Assembly (NCBI GenBank): GCA_002686955.1
Contig: NYZA01000146.1
Span: 1 to 8,154 of the forward strand
Length of the DNA: 8,154 nucleotides
Source: Gemmatimonadota bacterium
Lineage (GTDB): Bacteria > GCA-2686955
Direction: 5' to 3'
The position numbers and the translations under genes are program-made. Shown here one piece after another: positions 6,160 to 8,154 of the stretch (position 1 is its first letter; each line of letters starts with the position of its first letter). Below the pieces are notes generated by a model. The model ran no database searches, was not told the origin of the DNA, and saw nothing but the letters and a program-made list of their open reading frames with translations.

Positions 6160-6206
6160 GTCGCTACCGGGGACGGGAATCGTGGGAACTGGGGGCAAAA
6201 GTGACG

Positions 6207-8154
6207 TTAGAATTCGCCTGAAGACAATGAAGCCCTGGCCCCAAGTCTCTCGGCGGCTCGGTGGGCCATCGCCATAATCGTAACTTGGGGGTTTACGCCT
6301 AGCGACGTCGGCACGACGGAGCCGTCCGCTACGTAAAGATTGTCGGTGCCGAAGACCCGATGGTCGAAATCTACGACGGCATTCTTCGGCGACGCGCCCA
6401 TTCGGCAGGTCCCGAGGGGATGAAAGGCGAGCGCGGTGAAATCGGAGGGCCGTAGAGGCAGCTCGGCGATCATTCGCGCCTGATCGATGTCGCGAACCTC
6501 GATGGCTGGCGATACGCCGGTCAGCACCTCCCGGGCACCTCCCAAGAGCAAGAGCTCGGCCAGGCCGGCGGCACCGCGCCGGAAGAGGTCGAGCACCTCG
6601 GGGGTCATGTCGTAGCGGATCAGCGGTCTACCGGCGGGGCCTCGGATCACCCGGCCGACATTTCGGTCCCGCACCATGAAACCGTACTGAACGACTCGAT
6701 GCTGCTCGTCCATCCAGCGGGTGAAATCGGCCCCTTGGAGCGGGTAGGCTGGGGCGGAGAGGGGCGGGGGCGCATAGAAACCCTCGAAGCGGATGCGCGG
6801 GTCGACGAAATCGTGCACGCCGTAGCCTTGTGGGATCGCATCCCACGCGCGGGCGTCACCCTCGATCCGCGCGAACATGCCGAGTGCCGGATGAAGCGAC
6901 AGATTTCGGCCGATGGCCGGCAGGCGAATTCCGTTTGCCCTGAGCAATAATGGCGTAAGGAGTGTTCCGCATGCGAGCACGATTGCATCGGCCCGAACCC
7001 TGAGCACTCGCGGAGCGCCGCCGGCATCTCGCCCGCGTGCCTCGACGGCCACCACCCGGCGGCCTCTTCGGAGAAGGCGAGTGACGGCCATTCCGGTGAA
7101 AAGATGCGCGCCAGCGCGGAGCGCCCGCGGAACGTACGAGATATCGGTCGATCGTTTCGCGCCGGTGGGGCAACCGATCGAGCAAACGCCCTGGCCGTCG
7201 CAGCCGGGAGCGTTTCGTGGGAGCGGGCCGTGTGCCTTGCCGAGGGCGTCGGCGCCCTTCCCCACAATTTCGGCGATCGCGCCGAGGTAGCGACGATCGG
7301 CCGGCGCCACATCGAGCTCCTTCTCGACGGCGTCGAGGTAGCGGCCGAAGCGATCCGGTGAGAACGCCTCCGGGAATCCGTGCTCGCCCCGCCACTCCTG
7401 GAGCACGCTCTCCGGTGTGCGCAGACAGGTTCCGGAGTTGATCGCCGTCGTTCCCCCTACCAGCTTCCCCGCCGGCACCATCATCGCGGTGTTGCCGATC
7501 GTGAAGTTCAGGCCGCCGTCACGCCAGAGATCGACCACTCGTCTCTCCGGGGGCCCCGAGAACTTCTCTCGCTGCTCGAAATTCCCCTCTTCGATCATGG
7601 CGACGGCTAGACCTCTCTCGGCCAGGAGCGCCGCCGTCGGCGCGCCGCCCGCTCCTGTTCCCACGATCACTACGTCGGCGGCGATATCGGCCCTTGAGTC
7701 CAGCTCATCCGGACGCATGACCTGCGCCATGTAGCGCGGCTCCGGCTCTCGCGCGGGCTTCTTCCAACTCGGTGCCCCGACGGAATCGAGGTAGTCGCGA
7801 CGGCCGATATGAGCGGTCTTGATCGGCATGGTGAGGGCGGTCACGAGCCTTCCGCCCGTTCGCGGTCGCCGCGCGATCGATGCCAGCAGCGTTTTCCGGC
7901 GCTCGGCGCTCAGACGCGAGAAACGCCTGCCGAAATGCAGCAGCGCGGCGGCGTCAAGAGCGAGCAGCCCGGCGCGGTAGAGTCGAACGAGATGGGGCGG
8001 AAGCTGCGACAGAATATCGAGTGCCCGCTCCGCGGTGAGTTGGTCCGGCGGGGGCACATGAGTGCCGGCTTCGAGAATCGTCTCCGCGAGGGCCTCGACG
8101 CTGCGCACGCGATGTGTCGCTAGTGGCGCCAAACCGGCAACGGGTGCCGCCGGC
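6207..8154 (-). CDS. GMC-family FAD oxidoreductase with extra N-terminal region (5' end probably outside window)
   Basis: This is a flavoprotein of the glucose-methanol-choline family, closest in layout to long-chain alcohol oxidases and cholesterol-oxidase-like enzymes that oxidise an alcohol to an aldehyde or ketone. Residue numbers count from a TTG at 8132, but the frame stays open to the window edge, so the true start may lie further out. Residues 1-125 form a helical region resembling the gluconate 2-dehydrogenase subunit 3 domain (PPPDQLTAERALDILSQLP). The FAD Rossmann motif is VVIVGTGAGGAP (154-165), and GKLVGGTTAINSG (222-234) is the first GMC signature. CDGQGVCSIGCPTGAK (311-326) gives a Cys cluster at 311, 317 and 321 seen in this subgroup. 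The C-terminal HPLGTCRMG (His571) and SLGVNPQVT (Asn614) supply the catalytic His-Asn pair. There is no signal peptide within the visible part. The substrate cannot be told from sequence; the small exported gene follows 135 bases downstream. Confidence 0.93.
   Translation of the reverse strand, partial: PAAPVAGLAPLATHRVRSVEALAETILEAGTHVPPPDQLTAERALDILSQLPPHLVRLYRAGLLALDAAALLHFGRRFSRLSAERRKTLLASIARRPRTGGRLVTALTMPIKTAHIGRRDYLDSVGAPSWKKPAREPEPRYMAQVMRPDELDSRADIAADVVIVGTGAGGAPTAALLAERGLAVAMIEEGNFEQREKFSGPPERRVVDLWRDGGLNFTIGNTAMMVPAGKLVGGTTAINSGTCLRTPESVLQEWRGEHGFPEAFSPDRFGRYLDAVEKELDVAPADRRYLGAIAEIVGKGADALGKAHGPLPRNAPGCDGQGVCSIGCPTGAKRSTDISYVPRALRAGAHLFTGMAVTRLLRRGRRVVAVEARGRDAGGAPRVLRVRADAIVLACGTLLTPLLLRANGIRLPAIGRNLSLHPALGMFARIEGDARAWDAIPQGYGVHDFVDPRIRFEGFYAPPPLSAPAYPLQGADFTRWMDEQHRVVQYGFMVRDRNVGRVIRGPAGRPLIRYDMTPEVLDLFRRGAAGLAELLLLGGAREVLTGVSPAIEVRDIDQARMIAELPLRPSDFTALAFHPLGTCRMGASPKNAVVDFDHRVFGTDNLYVADGSVVPTSLGVNPQVTIMAMAHRAAERLGARASLSSGEF

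Overview
The window is GC-rich bacterial chromosomal DNA with tightly packed genes on both strands. The gene set is a CRTAC1/ASPIC-like FG-GAP protein, a small single-RRM RNA-binding protein, an aspartyl-protease lipoprotein, a short-form QueF, a one-chain aconitase-family enzyme and a GMC oxidoreductase with an extra N-terminal region. It suggests an environmental Gram-negative lineage such as Myxococcota, Acidobacteriota or Binatota-like bacteria. That placement is inferred from gene content and base composition, since no marker gene is present. I see no tRNA, rRNA, CRISPR array, transposase or phage gene.

Layout. Bases 1-1154 (minus) hold the N-terminal part of a secreted-type beta-propeller protein whose 3' end lies outside the window. 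Its plausible lipoprotein signal sequence is in another reading frame. A divergent intergenic stretch (1155-1486) separates it from an RRM protein (1487-1777, plus), which ends in a strong intrinsic terminator (1845-1890). Only three bases after that terminator an aspartyl-protease lipoprotein begins (1894-3396, plus), converging on queF with a 16-base gap.

The rest is one minus-strand block, transcribed from right to left: a GMC oxidoreductase running off the right edge (6207-8154), a very short exported protein that may be a frameshifted remnant (5877-6071), an aconitase-family enzyme with both subunit halves fused (3806-5782), and queF (3413-3781) 24 bases behind it. A candidate extended -10 promoter with a perfect inverted repeat just upstream (5830-5856) could drive the aconitase-queF pair.

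How the genes work together. Only the aconitase-queF pair looks like a firm transcription unit. QueF makes preQ1 for queuosine tRNA modification, and the other enzyme is a central-metabolism-type hydro-lyase of unknown substrate, so the pairing has no obvious pathway logic. The three exported-type proteins point to an envelope-rich genome. I did not find a clear new biological system. The best leads are the candidate operator, the gene placed flush against a terminator, the degenerate second lobe of the protease, and two places where the exported-protein reading frame seems broken.
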